A stretch of 64,000 nt of DNA from Maylandia zebra (taxonomy: Eukaryota; Chordata; Actinopteri; Cichliformes; Cichlidae), in contig NC_135176.1 in NCBI RefSeq assembly GCF_041146795.1, forward strand, positions 14,618,286-14,682,285, in the 5' to 3' direction. Below the pieces are notes generated by a model, which was not told where the DNA came from, did not search any database, and was given only the letters and a program-made list of their open reading frames with translations. The number at the start of each line of letters is the position of its first letter. The stretch's first letter is position 1. Position numbers and translations under genes: made by a program. Below, in pieces: positions 38,914-51,900 of this stretch.

Positions 38914-39966
38914 CAAGTGTCAAGTTCTGATATTATTTTCTACTGTGTGTAGCTGTTAATGTAGTCCTTATTCAATAGGAGACAGCATAAAGAGCGTAAA
39001 TTTCAACATTTCAACTCAGAGAGCTTTTTGGAAATCATATAGCTTAGCATTATTTTTATTGCTAAGCTTTATTTTTATTTTATTTTATTGACTGTGCGTG
39101 TTTGTTCATTAAAGCACACTCAAAAAATGATTCTTGGCAATTTTGAGTATAATGCAACTGAGATATATCAAATTAAAATGTATTTGTTCAAATAATTAAT
39201 AATATGGGGAAACATGCTTGGAAAGGATTGAATGTACACAAAACAAATAGATTTTATTTGACAATAAAATAATAATAATAGAGAATTTAATATTATTATT
39301 TTTAGTAGTAGTAGCACATCTGCGCAGCATGCTACATGTGAACCTAGCTAGTTGTGTGGCAAACAACTTGTGTACTAAACTTGTTGTTTGTGCTTAGTGC
39401 TTTTACCCAGTTATGTGGAAAAAAGAAGTGCTGGACTAACATTTATACATATAATTATCTTTCTACTGACACAAGTTAAGTTCCATCTTTACATAAAAAA
39501 CAAGCTATCCTGCTTAATTATGAAAACTCAGCCGCCTGCAGGGTGGTACATTATTATTACTGTGGTGGGCGTGTACGAACACTTCGCTGCTAGCTAGAAT
39601 GAGAAATAAGGTTTATGGCTACAGTAAGCTAAAAAATTTTCTTCGTCTGGCTGCCTGTCGCTTGGTAGCATAAACTCTTTCTAACGTAATTAGACCGTTT
39701 TTTGACTCTTTTACAGACGCAGTCTTTGCATTCTAGCAAGCTGGTTAATCCTTAAATTACCAAAAGCTTTGGCATACCAGACTGAGACTAACGGGCAGCA
39801 GCGGTGATTCAGCGTGCTAGCTAGTGAGAAAAATCTTGAGAGCCTCCACATCCAGCCTAACATCCATTGATGTTAGCCTATGAGTATCGCCTTCGCATAT
39901 CGCCAGCGTTGTTAATCGCCGGGTTTCTATCTACCAAGATGTACGGGATGTTGGGATGACAGGAAG
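38914..39966 (+). promoter_or_regulatory. brd8: Region upstream of brd8
   Basis: AT-rich until about 39600, then more GC with several CpGs up to the start codon at 39967. No TATA box stands out. Transcription start cannot be placed from sequence. No other gene is seen. Confidence 0.4.
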
Positions 39967-42900
39967 ATGGCAAACGGGGCTGGAAGTGAGTAACGTTAGA
40001 AAATAGCAAATGTCATGACATGCTACCCGTTAGCGTGTGTGTGTTTGTGTGTGTCGTACTTGGATCTTATCGCTTCTAACTTCTCTTCGCTCCCTGCGTG
40101 GCAGCCTGCACGGATTATTGGTTGTCATCACGAGTTGACGGCTCTATTTACACTGGTGGTGGCTGCCGTTTGCTATCAGTTATATCAAAGACACTCTTTG
40201 TGTGTGCAGTTGCATGCTTAAAGTGCCGGTACTGGTGGTTAGCTCGATCATAATGGTAAAAAAAAAAAAGAAGAAAAAAGATCCAGGCCGGAGACGTCCA
40301 GCAGAACACAGTCTGTATTAAAAATATACTGCATAAAGTATATGTTATGTTTCGTCCACGTCTGCAGAACACAAGCTGCTTGTCATTGGACCAACAGAAC
40401 CATGGTCAGTGAGGGAGAAGCTGTGTTTGGCCACATCTGTCATGAAGAGTGGGGACCAGAACTGGTAATGCATGCCTCTTTCAGCTGGTTTCAACGATTC
40501 TGTATTATGTGCTCAATAGTGTGAGTCATAATCTGGCACATTAGATGTTGTTAGTTACACATGTAACTAACTTTCGCTTATGATTAGGTTTTAAGATAAG
40601 ATGTTGTCACTTAGGGTGGTTCTGTTAGTATTCCTGTGCCTGAGTACTTAAAAGGGTTGCTGGTCTGCTTTCCTGTTACAGTACACAGTGACATACAAAT
40701 AGGATGACTTAACCATGGTTAGTCATGTCATTCTTTATCTGTTACACTGGCATACATGATGCAGCCCGGTGCTGGCTGGCTTTAATTTAGTACCAGGTTT
40801 GCATGAAGTAACAAATAAAAGAGTAATTATAAATGAAAAAAAAATAGATTTAATATAATTTTGTTCCTGAAATATAAAGATAATAAACCATTGCATAAAT
40901 AGAACATTGTTTAAGTCTAATAATCTTTAGAACTGTATTTATCTTGGGATGTCTTATGCTTTTTTCATCAGGGTATCGGTCAGTCGTGCCATAAAACCAT
41001 TTGCAGAACCTGGGCGACCACCTGACTGGTTCTCTCAAAAGGTATGACCAGAGCACCTTATCACAGGGTGAAAAGCAGAGAACACCCTGTACAGGTTGTC
41101 AGACTATCGCAGGGCTGCTTTCACAACATTAAAAACTTAATCCATGATCTCTGCAGTAGGTTTCACGCACTCTATTTGAGTGAAGTTGTTCTTGATACTC
41201 TTTTGGATCTTCACAGCACTGTGCCTCCAAATACTCAGAGCTCCTGGAAGCGACAGAGGCCCCAAAGTGAGCACATAAGTGACTTCAACTTCAAACATGC
41301 TTGTGTAGCTTTACCCCGTTTGATGAATGCATCTAGAGGATATGCAGCGTTACGAGCTGATGCCTTTGTTACCTTCAGGCGGAAGCGCGGCGAGAAAGGT
41401 GAGGTGGTGGAGACAGTGGAGGATGTGATAGTTCGCAGACTGACGGCTGAGAGGATCGAGGAACTAAAGAAGCTGATAAAAGAAACGCAGGAGAAGCACA
41501 GGTAACCAGCATGAACACATTATTCGTCTAAAAAAGACACACACCTCAAACTGCGTCAGTGAGATGAGCTGACATACTGCTGTTTTCATAGGAAGCTGAA
41601 GAGAGAGGCTGAACTGATTCAAGCAGGACATCTGGATTCCAAACTGAAAGAGCTATGGGAGGAAATTCTGCTGTAAGAAGCAACAAATCTATCAACCCTG
41701 TTTGTACAGTCATGCACGTCTTTTTCTCCTGCAAACCTTAAACATTGGACTCATTGGACTCTCTTTGTAACAACAAAGGAAATGATCTTTTGTTGTGCAT
41801 CTGTTAGGAAGAAGAAACTGGAGGAGGAGGAAGCAGAGATGAAAAGAAAAAACACAGATGCTGCTTATCAAGGTATTTCTTTCAATTTCAGGGGTCTTTT
41901 TTGAGGAACACATCCATAAAGAATTATATTTCAGTAATTACACAGGTCATCCATAAATAATGAAAATAAAAAAACAATGAGATTATGATTATTAAACTGA
42001 GATAACTTTGTGTAGCTAAGTCAGCCTGCTAGTAATATACATGAAAAGTAACTTCTTAGATATATTTGTGCTTAGTGCCACTGAAACCAGAAGAGATTCT
42101 TCATATAACAGACATTGTGATACAAGTTACATATACTTCTGTGCAAAAGTGATGAGCCAACCCTCATTTCTATATGTTTTGCTAAGAAAATGGGAAAAAG
42201 GTGAAGTGATTTATTGAAACATGCAGCAGAGACATGGGAAAAATATGGTTTGTGCACTTCTAACAAGCTTGAAAGTCAATACTTGGAAATACCACCTTTA
42301 TTCTTCATAACAGCTCCCCTGGTTAGTTCAAAAGTACAATTTTATGCCTGTGCCTCAAACTATTATCTGGTTGCCAGCTTAGCTCCGTGGGTGAGCAGGC
42401 GGCCGGCCAGCAGGCAGTGGCTATGTTTCGAATCCAACCTGTGGCCCTGTCTGTCTCCACTATCAAATAAAGGCAAATGACAAAAAAGTATATTTTATTT
42501 GGAGTTTTTTAAACTAAAGAAATGGGGATAATTTGGCTTTCATGATTTATTGGTCAGTTTTAAGTGGGTCAACAAACAAACAAAGTAAAAGTTGTCTAAA
42601 ATTGGTCAGGTACTGAAAATGAGAGAAAAAGTAGGTGATGTCCAAAGAAAAACTTTGAAATTTATTAAACTGATGATATTGCTCGAGAAAACTTTTATAA
42701 ATGAGAAGAAAGTCTGGATTCTTTTAAGGAAAATATGAAAAACTGAGATGTGTCTGACAATTAAACTGGGTTAAGAATGGTCGTACAGAAAGCTCATCAA
42801 GACTTGATTGGGTATTTTAGAAGTGCTGCACTCTGCAGGAACTGTTTGACCAGAAACTTTAAACTGCTGTTGGCACTAGAAAACATGGGAATAAACAAAG

Positions 42901-45900
42901 AAAATATCCTTTATTTCAAGGTGATCACCTGTCAAAAGAGATGTCAGCATTTTTCATACTCAGGTTGAGCCAATTGGACAGCCCGTGTAGAGAGCATTGT
43001 TTTGAAAAGAAAAGCTTTGCTTTTGTATGACTCACAAGAAAAGGCTCTCTATGCTGCCCGTCCCTCTTTCAGCCAGACAGGTGGCAAAGAACACACCCAA
43101 GCGGATACCCAGTGTCACCATGCATTCACCCTCAGGCTGTAGCTCCCCAAGCCAGGAGTTCTCCCCAGGTGACCAACTCGAGTGCTTGACACTGGATCTT
43201 ACATCTACAAAAAATGTAAGTCTCTGAAGACTCAGAGTTACTTATGACAATGCCTGACATTTCACTTATCCTGCCTCGTTTTCAGACATGTAAAAGTGTT
43301 TATTAGTATTTAATAATGGTGTAATGATTCTATAAATATTTTCTGTTTCTGTCATGTTCTTTTAGGGGGAATAAGAAAAAACATAATTGGTAAATTATTT
43401 TTACCCCTGGCATTATCACTTGATCATGATTGGGTTGTAGACTACAAATAAACTTTAGTATTCTATTTTATTTTCAATTCACTCTCCACATATAAAGTCT
43501 GTAAAAATTGCAGCTTTCATCAGACTAAAATAAATCTTAAAACCGGGCACTAACAAAAATACCAAAATGAACACATGGCTAAATACTGAAGCTCTGTCTT
43601 AATCTCTAATACCATTGATTGAAGTCATTTGCTTCCAGAGAGCTCAGATTCAATAGGCTTGAGTGACAGGCTGTTTAGGTGTCTTTGTGTTATCCTTAAT
43701 TAGTTTATAACATCCTGAACATTGCAGCAGTAACAGACCCTTTGGCAGACACAGACAGGAAGTGTCAAATATGCTTAATAGAAGGAATGTAATCCACATT
43801 CAAGTACCTTTTTCCTTAACAGGAAATGTCAGAGGCCATCAGCTTAGCATTGCACCTTGTCTGTTAGTGCTAGCGCGGCTGCTCAATCAATCGTTCCAAA
43901 GCTGCAGTCCAGGCACCAACAGCGTAGCCAAAATGAACACATGGCTAGTTAGAATGCAAATTACAAAAGCTCTTTCAAGCTTCAGTAATTAGCTGTGATA
44001 GCAGCATTAATGAAATTTCAAGTTTTTGTCAAAGTTTTCAGGTCGATCCAGGTTGCTCTCCAGTGCATCCATCGGAGTATAAATGTGTGTGAATGTTAGA
44101 TAGAAGCAATGATATAGAAACAATAACAAAATTATTTCAGAAAACACAACAGTTATCAGATTCAGTATTATTAAACTTTCATATTGAGCCATAGTGCAAA
44201 CCACTGATGCGTAACAGACTTTGATGTGCTTCAGATTTGTGCTAAAGGTTTGTAAAATGAAGTTAAAACTGAGCGTTATCTTCTAATTAACACACACTAT
44301 AAAAACTTCAGCAAGGGTTTGAGCTGTTACTGGAGAGAACATCATGCCAAAAAAACCCCAAAACAGTTTAGACTTGGGAAAAAGAATTGTTGTTGCTTCC
44401 AAAGCAGATGTATATACAAAGTTATCACAGCCTTTCCAAGTGTCGAGAACTGAAATGAGAGGGATCATCAAGAAATTCAAATAGAGCAACACAGTACCGA
44501 ACAAGCCTAGCAGAGGTAGAAGCGAAAGATTTCAAAGACTAGGGAAAGAAAACTAGTCAGTGACGTGTCTAAAGACCTTAGAACAACTGCAAAAAGTTTG
44601 GAAGTTGGAAATTGTAGTCTCAAAGAAGACGACCACCAGAACGCTGCATAGGAATGGACTGTGAGGCTGCAGACTAAGAAAACTTCTGCAAAAGAGACAC
44701 CTTCAGGCCAGACTGAAGTATGCTAAGGGCAACCTGGAGAACCCGTTTCTTTGGTCAGATGAGATGAAAGTAGAGCTCTTTGGCCACAGAGATGTTGCTT
44801 ATGTTTGGAAAAAGAAGGGAGAAGCATACAAGCCAAAGAACACCGTCTGTGTGGAGACTTCAGTGCATCTGGAGCTGAAAATCTTGTCAAGGTGGAAGGA
44901 ATCATGAAGGAAGAAGGATATGTGAAGATTATGAAAGAAAACCTCCAGCAACAAAACCGAGTCTGGATCGTTGCTTTGCTTTCCAACACAACCTAAAACA
45001 ATTCTTCTGAAGAACTACCTCCAGAAGACCAAAGCGAACATGCTGAACAACTGGCATGTCGAAGCCCTGTCTTGAATCCTATTGGAAATCTGTGGGGTGA
45101 ACTGAAGACCAAGGTCCATGCCTGGAGAGCATCAAATCTGAAGGATCTTGAGAGATTCACCAAAGAAAATTGAGCTGAGATTGCTCAGGAGACGCATGCG
45201 AGACTAGCTGAAAACTACAACAGTTGACTGCAGGCTGTTATCTAGCAAAAAGGATACACAATTGACCGTTAGCATCAGGGAGCTAATAATTTTAACCCTG
45301 GTAGTTTCTGTTTTTATGAAATCATTTTGTTTCTGTGTTAAAGTAAAGTAATGTAATAAAACGTGGGTGTTTTATTCTTAAAAAGTCCTAAAAACTCTTT
45401 TCCAGGTGTAACAGCAATTGGGAAATACTTATTTACTAATACTAATATATTTTCATTGGTGGGCTAATAATCCTGTCGATATCTGTAGATTAGAGGGTTA
45501 CCTAGGCAGCCGGATCTAGGAATGTCTGCAGGCGTCCAGCTGTCAGCTTCAAAATGATGCAAGAGGAGCAAATCATTTCCAATGTAGATGTAGTTTTAGC
45601 ATCCAGGTCTTCTACAGTAATCACGACTGTAGCACCAGGTTAGCTCCTGCCAGTTAACACTGGCAAACTTGCTAAATGCGTCTTTTTCCCCCACGGACCG
45701 ATTTCTCCTCATTAACCACCTAATTGACATTTGATTTGTCATTGTGACTTAATTGGCTAATTTACAAAACATTCCATCTATTTTATCATCATACTAGAAT
45801 TTTAAAATCCCTTTTAAACAAAGTGTGACAAAGTGTGCTATTAAGAAAAATCGCTAAATAGTCACAAATTTAAACTATCTATTTCACCACAACACTCAGC

Positions 45901-48900
45901 AGATATAATGTCCTTCATTATATGTCCAGTATATACCTAGTAGATGTAATGTAATGTGTTTCTTGTGTGCCACTAATTTAGATTTGGTAAATTCGGGCTC
46001 ATAATACCTAAAAAAAATAATTTTAGGTGTAACTTACCAGGAGTGCTATATGGGATGTAAGGCATAGAAAATGACTGTTTTTATTTTGGAAATGAGTCTA
46101 ATACTTTTGACCGTTCCCTTCAGAGACAAAAAAGAAAACATACAGTATTAGAGAACTGATAACAACTACATCTGTAAATCCTAATAAAATGTCATGTTTC
46201 CCTCTGTCTGTCTCTAGGCTTCTGGAACAGCCAGGCTAATGACATTTGCTGAGCCTTCTGGTAATGATGACAGCCACGGGTCCCTGCTAGAGGACCCCAC
46301 CCAAAAGAAGTTACTGTGTCAGAAAGCCACACCACCACCATCTCCCCTCCTGTCAGAGTTACTGAAGAAAGGCAGTATATTGGCCACAAATTCCAGATTG
46401 GTTTGTTGAAGGGCTTTAATATATATGCCAGTAATTAACTTGTACAAGACTGCAGGGCAGTCTACCTTTATATGATCACGTAAAGAATTCCTGTGCTTTA
46501 GAGCAGCGGTCCCCAACCTTTTTTGCGCCACGGACCGGTTTATCCCCGACAATATTTTCATGGACCGACCTTTAAGGTGTCGCGGATAAATACAACAAAA
46601 CAAAACTAGTACCGGTACCGACAAAAAGAAAATTTATTCATAACACACGTGAAAAGACCAAGAAAAACCGAGTAAACGATAAAAAAGATAACAAAATAAC
46701 GCTGAAAACCGATTAAAAACCCTGAAAACTATACATTTCACACCTGAGCCCGGTACCAAACGACTCACGGACTGGTACCGGTCTGAGGCCCGGGGGTTGG
46801 GGACCGCTGCTTTAGAGGGTGTCTAATAATTTGGCTATCCAGTCTGTCTCCTTACAGTTCTCTGTTATCGTTTAAATTTGGATTCTGTTTAAAATCACTG
46901 TATATATAAAATTCACTTCACATATCCTGGACTTGAAGAAGAAACCATTTTGCCTTCTCTCTTTATTGGCACTGGCCTTAAAATCCAGTATTGATCAGAC
47001 ACCACTGATGGGATAAAAAAAAACACCAGCTATGCTGCCCTGCCTGTTAATGAGTAACAGATTTATTATTAAACAGCACTGCTTCATGTTTTAGACGTGT
47101 TTGATTTGTGTATGCATCTTTATCTCAGATTGGAGATGGTGACGTGTCCACAGGTAATGTGTCAGGAGCACATGACTTGCAGCTGGCTCCACCTTGTCAG
47201 CCTCTCTCTCAGGCAGCAGGTACAGATGCTGTGTTTGATCACTGTTGATCTCTGTTAAAATGTCTTGTTACAAAAGCAAATCTTACTTTTTGGATTTCGA
47301 TAAACAGAAATGTTTCACAAAGCAACAGATTACCATACCAGTAAAAAAAGCATTCAGTAGAACCCTCTTTGACACAGGAAAAAGTGTCCCATAGGTCTTC
47401 TTATCTTTAGCTCATTGAACATGTTTTATAATTGTTAGTTTTACTCTTGAACTCTGAATGCATGGGTGCTATCTGGTGATGCCATTGCTGCAAATGTTTG
47501 CTAATACTCTGACCATCTGATAGCCTGAGGTGCTTTGTCAGAGCTCTGCACTTCATGTGTTAATGCATGTGTGAATACTTGCATGACAGGTGCCCCGATG
47601 TTGTCCCGTCTCCTGGAAGCAGGCCCCGCCCAGTTTTCCCCTCCATTAGGTTTTATGGTCAGTGTAGATTCTGCCTCCAGTGTTCCTCTCTCTGCCACCA
47701 CTCCTGTTCCTGCTCAATCAAACATCTCAGCAAGTGCAGGTCTGTCCACTTTCTGATCCAACACCCTCACATTCTTAATATCACAAACATTGCATTGTAT
47801 ACAGAGGATTTAATTGTGACCTGTTGATCAGATCTGTTCTTGGCCACCTGCTCTAAACTAGCAAAGATGTAATAATGCTATACCAAATAAGAATTTAGAT
47901 TCATGGTGTCGAAATATTAAACAGATAGTAAATCAGTTGTTGCATTCATGCAGAGGTAAATGTGATGGTGCCATCTGTGGCCCCTGGATGCCAGCCTGTC
48001 TCCTCTATGGTAGAAGATAAGGTGTCAGAGCTCAGTGAGGACGATGTGACTGTGTCACTGTGTCATGAGCTGGACCTGAAGACAGTGGGGGACATCATCG
48101 CCATCATTGAAGAGAAGGTTCTAAAAGTCAACAAACCTTACTGTTTAGGTTACATTAAATAATTTATGAGACCTGTTTGGATTTTTATTTATTTATTTAT
48201 TTTTTACAATATGAGCATTCATTGTATGCTTCTTTTTGTAGGCTGATGAAGCTGCTGATGCTTTGGATGCAGCTGCAGTTGAGGCTGCTCTGTCCCTTTG
48301 TGAAGAAAATGGCCACGCTCTGTCTGCTGCCTGGGATTCTGGGCCTTTCCAGCCTCATGAGCCACACAATCCCACAGTGCCCACTGGGGCTGTACAGTCT
48401 TCATCTCTTCACTGTAGCTTGGAGGAGAGGACAGAAGCTTCACTCTCTTCTTTTTGCAACAGTCAAGATAACCATCTTGCAGGATTTCCTGTGGGACTGA
48501 GGAGCATTCCTCCCTCTTCCTCATCTGGATGCAACTCAAAGATTTTGGAGCACTACCGCAGTGGAACGCCTCCACAGGCTGCAGCAGTGAGAGAGACCGG
48601 AGAGGCGGTTCACTCAAAAACCCAAATGTCATCCAGAAAATGTGAACGTGAGAAGTGGGCACAGCAAATCCCTGAAAAAATCCACGGAGGTACGAACATC
48701 CATGCTTAAGCATTTGTACTGCCTTGCCACGTAACATGCAGTTTGCGTCAGACTATGCATTTTGCAAACCTTATTATTCATTTCTACTATCTTGACAGAC
48801 TCGGTATTAGAAGATAACCCAGTGACAGAAAGGCATCCAAAGGTATAGCACTGTATGAGGACAAAGCGAGCATGATGCTTGTAATTGCTGTACTAAAATT

Positions 48901-51900
48901 TGCAGTGTGCTCCACAGTAACCCGGCACTTTCAGTTTTGTCTGAATCTGTCTGTGCCTTTATACATTTTTGCAGGAGACGAAGAGGGAGGACGCAATAAC
49001 TATTGGGGGAGGAGAGAAGGCCTCGGGGACTAACCTGCAAAACAAAGTTAATGGGCCAGAGGTGTGTGGAGAAGAAGTGGGAGATGGGGTGGAAGAATTC
49101 CTATCAGAGCCAGACGGCGAAACTGAGCTAGAACCGGCAGCCAGTGAGAGTGAGGATGGATACAGCCTCCATACGGCTTCCTCTTCACTGCAGCTCCACA
49201 CAACTGCAGACTCCATCCCCAGCAGCCCAGCTTCTTCGCAGTTGTAAGTGAAATGCATTTATACTCTAGATCAGGGGTCTCAAACTTAAATGAGCTGTGG
49301 GCCACTGCTGGCACTATCATCTCATTGGAGGACCACTTTAGTGTTCAAGGAGTACAAAACAAACAAACAAGAAAACACCCACAAATATTTCTGAAAATGT
49401 GGTGTTTTGTTTGTTTTTTAAAATGTCAAATATTGTATAACAAGAAAAAACTGCAAATGCGAATGATTTTTTTTCTCACTGAAGCCTTTCATTGAACTAC
49501 CAAATAAACAAATTGGTACTCTCTTTCTGACCAGACACGTGGCAACACTTCTGCTATAACTTTGTTTGTATTTAACAAAATAAAAATGCAGACATAAGTG
49601 TACACATCAGTCAATATACAGGCTGCAAATAGGGGTGACGAGTTTGAGACGCCTGCTCTAGATGGTGCTGATGATGTAAGAATACTGAGTTTGCAGCAGA
49701 TTAGTTTCTGCATTCATACAATTTCCTTTTTTGACCTTCAACATGCAGTTCTGTGTGCAGTGAGGATCTGGAAGCTCTACAGGCTCACAAAATCTGGAAG
49801 AAAGCCATTATGCTTGTGTGGCGAGCAGCAGCCAATCACAGGTCAGAATCTGATTCATAACTTTAACACTAAATGCACAGTCTCCGATATTTTTCTGTAA
49901 CGCGTCGTGTAAACCTGTTGTAGGTATGCAAATGTCTTCCTTCAGCCAGTAACAGAAGAAATTGCGCCTGGATACCACAGTATTGTGCACAGGTAAGCAA
50001 AGAATATTTTTGTATCACTTTACTGGAGCTTTAGAGGAAAAACATCTCAGACAGAACTGTCTTCGCTTCTTGTTCTCCAGGCCCATGGACCTGGCAACCA
50101 TAAAGAAGAACATCGAGAACGGTCTGATACGGACCACCGCCGAGTTCCAGAGGGACATCATGCTGATGTTTCAGAATGCAGTCATGTACAACAGCCTGGA
50201 CCACGACGTGTACCACATGGCTCTGGAGATGCAGCGTGACGTGCTGGAGCAGATCCAACAGTTTCTAGCTACCCAGCTCATCATGGAGACGTCAGAATCT
50301 GGTATCAGCGCCAAGAGCCTGAGAGGCCGTGAGAGCACGCGCAAACAGGACTCTACTGACAAGGTGCTTCACTAGAGTTTTGACAAAAGCAGAGTACAGA
50401 AGAAGAGAAAAGGGTGAGACAACAAAGGTAGAAGAAAGTGATGCCAAACTATTTGATGGCCATTTTCCAAAGCATGACGTTTAATTTTAAATCAGTTATT
50501 CTCAGGTAGCCATTGGCTTCGTATGCTATGAAAATCAGGTTGTTCTCCTTCAAACATTCGTTTCGGTGTCTCACTATGGGCGACGCTCTCTCAGCATGTC
50601 ATTACTCCAGCCAGCATTGGCCACCCTCCTCCCTATCCAGTCTTTTAAGTGATGACGTGATGAACCCTGCGTCCAGGCCCAAACTACTCTGCGTTTAATA
50701 AGGCTGCGGTATTTTTAACATGTTTTAATGCTTTGTATCTTGTTCTATTTAATCTCAACAAGCCCCTAAAAACAGTCAGTGATCACTGTTGGCCTCTCTC
50801 GGTTTTTATTACCACTAATCATTTTAAAGCTCAGTTTTTAAAACTTTACATGTAACTACAGCTCAGCCCATGCAGTAGTATTTTAATGACTAACCTTGTA
50901 TTGTGGATGGATTATCTCAGTTTTTCTCCTGACTGAAGTTTGGTCCGTTTACAGGATCCTGCTATGCAACTGCATTTGCCCCTAACCTTCAAGAACCCTC
51001 ATGTTAACTTTTATCGAATGGAAAAAAGTCACCAGCTATGCTGCCCTGCCTGTTAATGAGTAACAATAACATCCTCCAGCTTCTCTGTTTATATTATGCT
51101 AACATAGCTGTGTCGCTAGCGATCACGCAGCACATCATTATATACCAGCTAGCCAAACTTTGGTAACCCTACAAACATCACTGCTGTTTACTTTCCTGTC
51201 TTCATTTATGTCAGAAGTGATAGCAGAGCTGTACATCTTAATTTGTTTCAGAAATCCCTCAGTCAGAACATGGTATGTTATATTTAGATGGAAACTAGTG
51301 AGCTAACTTCCTGCTAACCTCTAACTCCGTTAAATTTAATAAATTCTGTTTTCATGGATGACTGGATGTTAAACTTAATTGTTACACCTGGTAGAGTATC
51401 CATACTAATCATTTTATTACAGATGAATGAATTTAGACAGTTTTTCAACTCTCAGTAATGCTGGAGTGATCATTTGACTTAGGGACCTGCAGCGGAGTTT
51501 GGTCCCAGGCACGGCTAATGACGTCAGACTTAAAGACCGGGTAAAAGGGTGTGACACAGCGTCACCCGTCATTCAATTTCCTCTTATCGCTTCTTCAGAA
51601 TTTTCCCCTGCGGTTGCAAAATCTCAGGCTCAGATACACATGACGCTTCTGTGATGTGCCCCGGGCTGCAACACGCCCAAGCGGCTATTTCCACACCAGG
51701 TTCATGTGAACACTGTGCTCGCTTTACTCTGAAAAGCCTTCGTCAATTCTAGCCTGCCAGGCTAGCCTGTCGAAGAAGTACCCAATGTTGTCTCCAATTG
51801 GCGCACTGATGGAGCACACTGAGTCAGCCACACCAGGCGCCAGCTGGGGCGACGAGATGGATATCATCCTCCCGCTGGTGGACGATGCCTAGGTCAGCTG

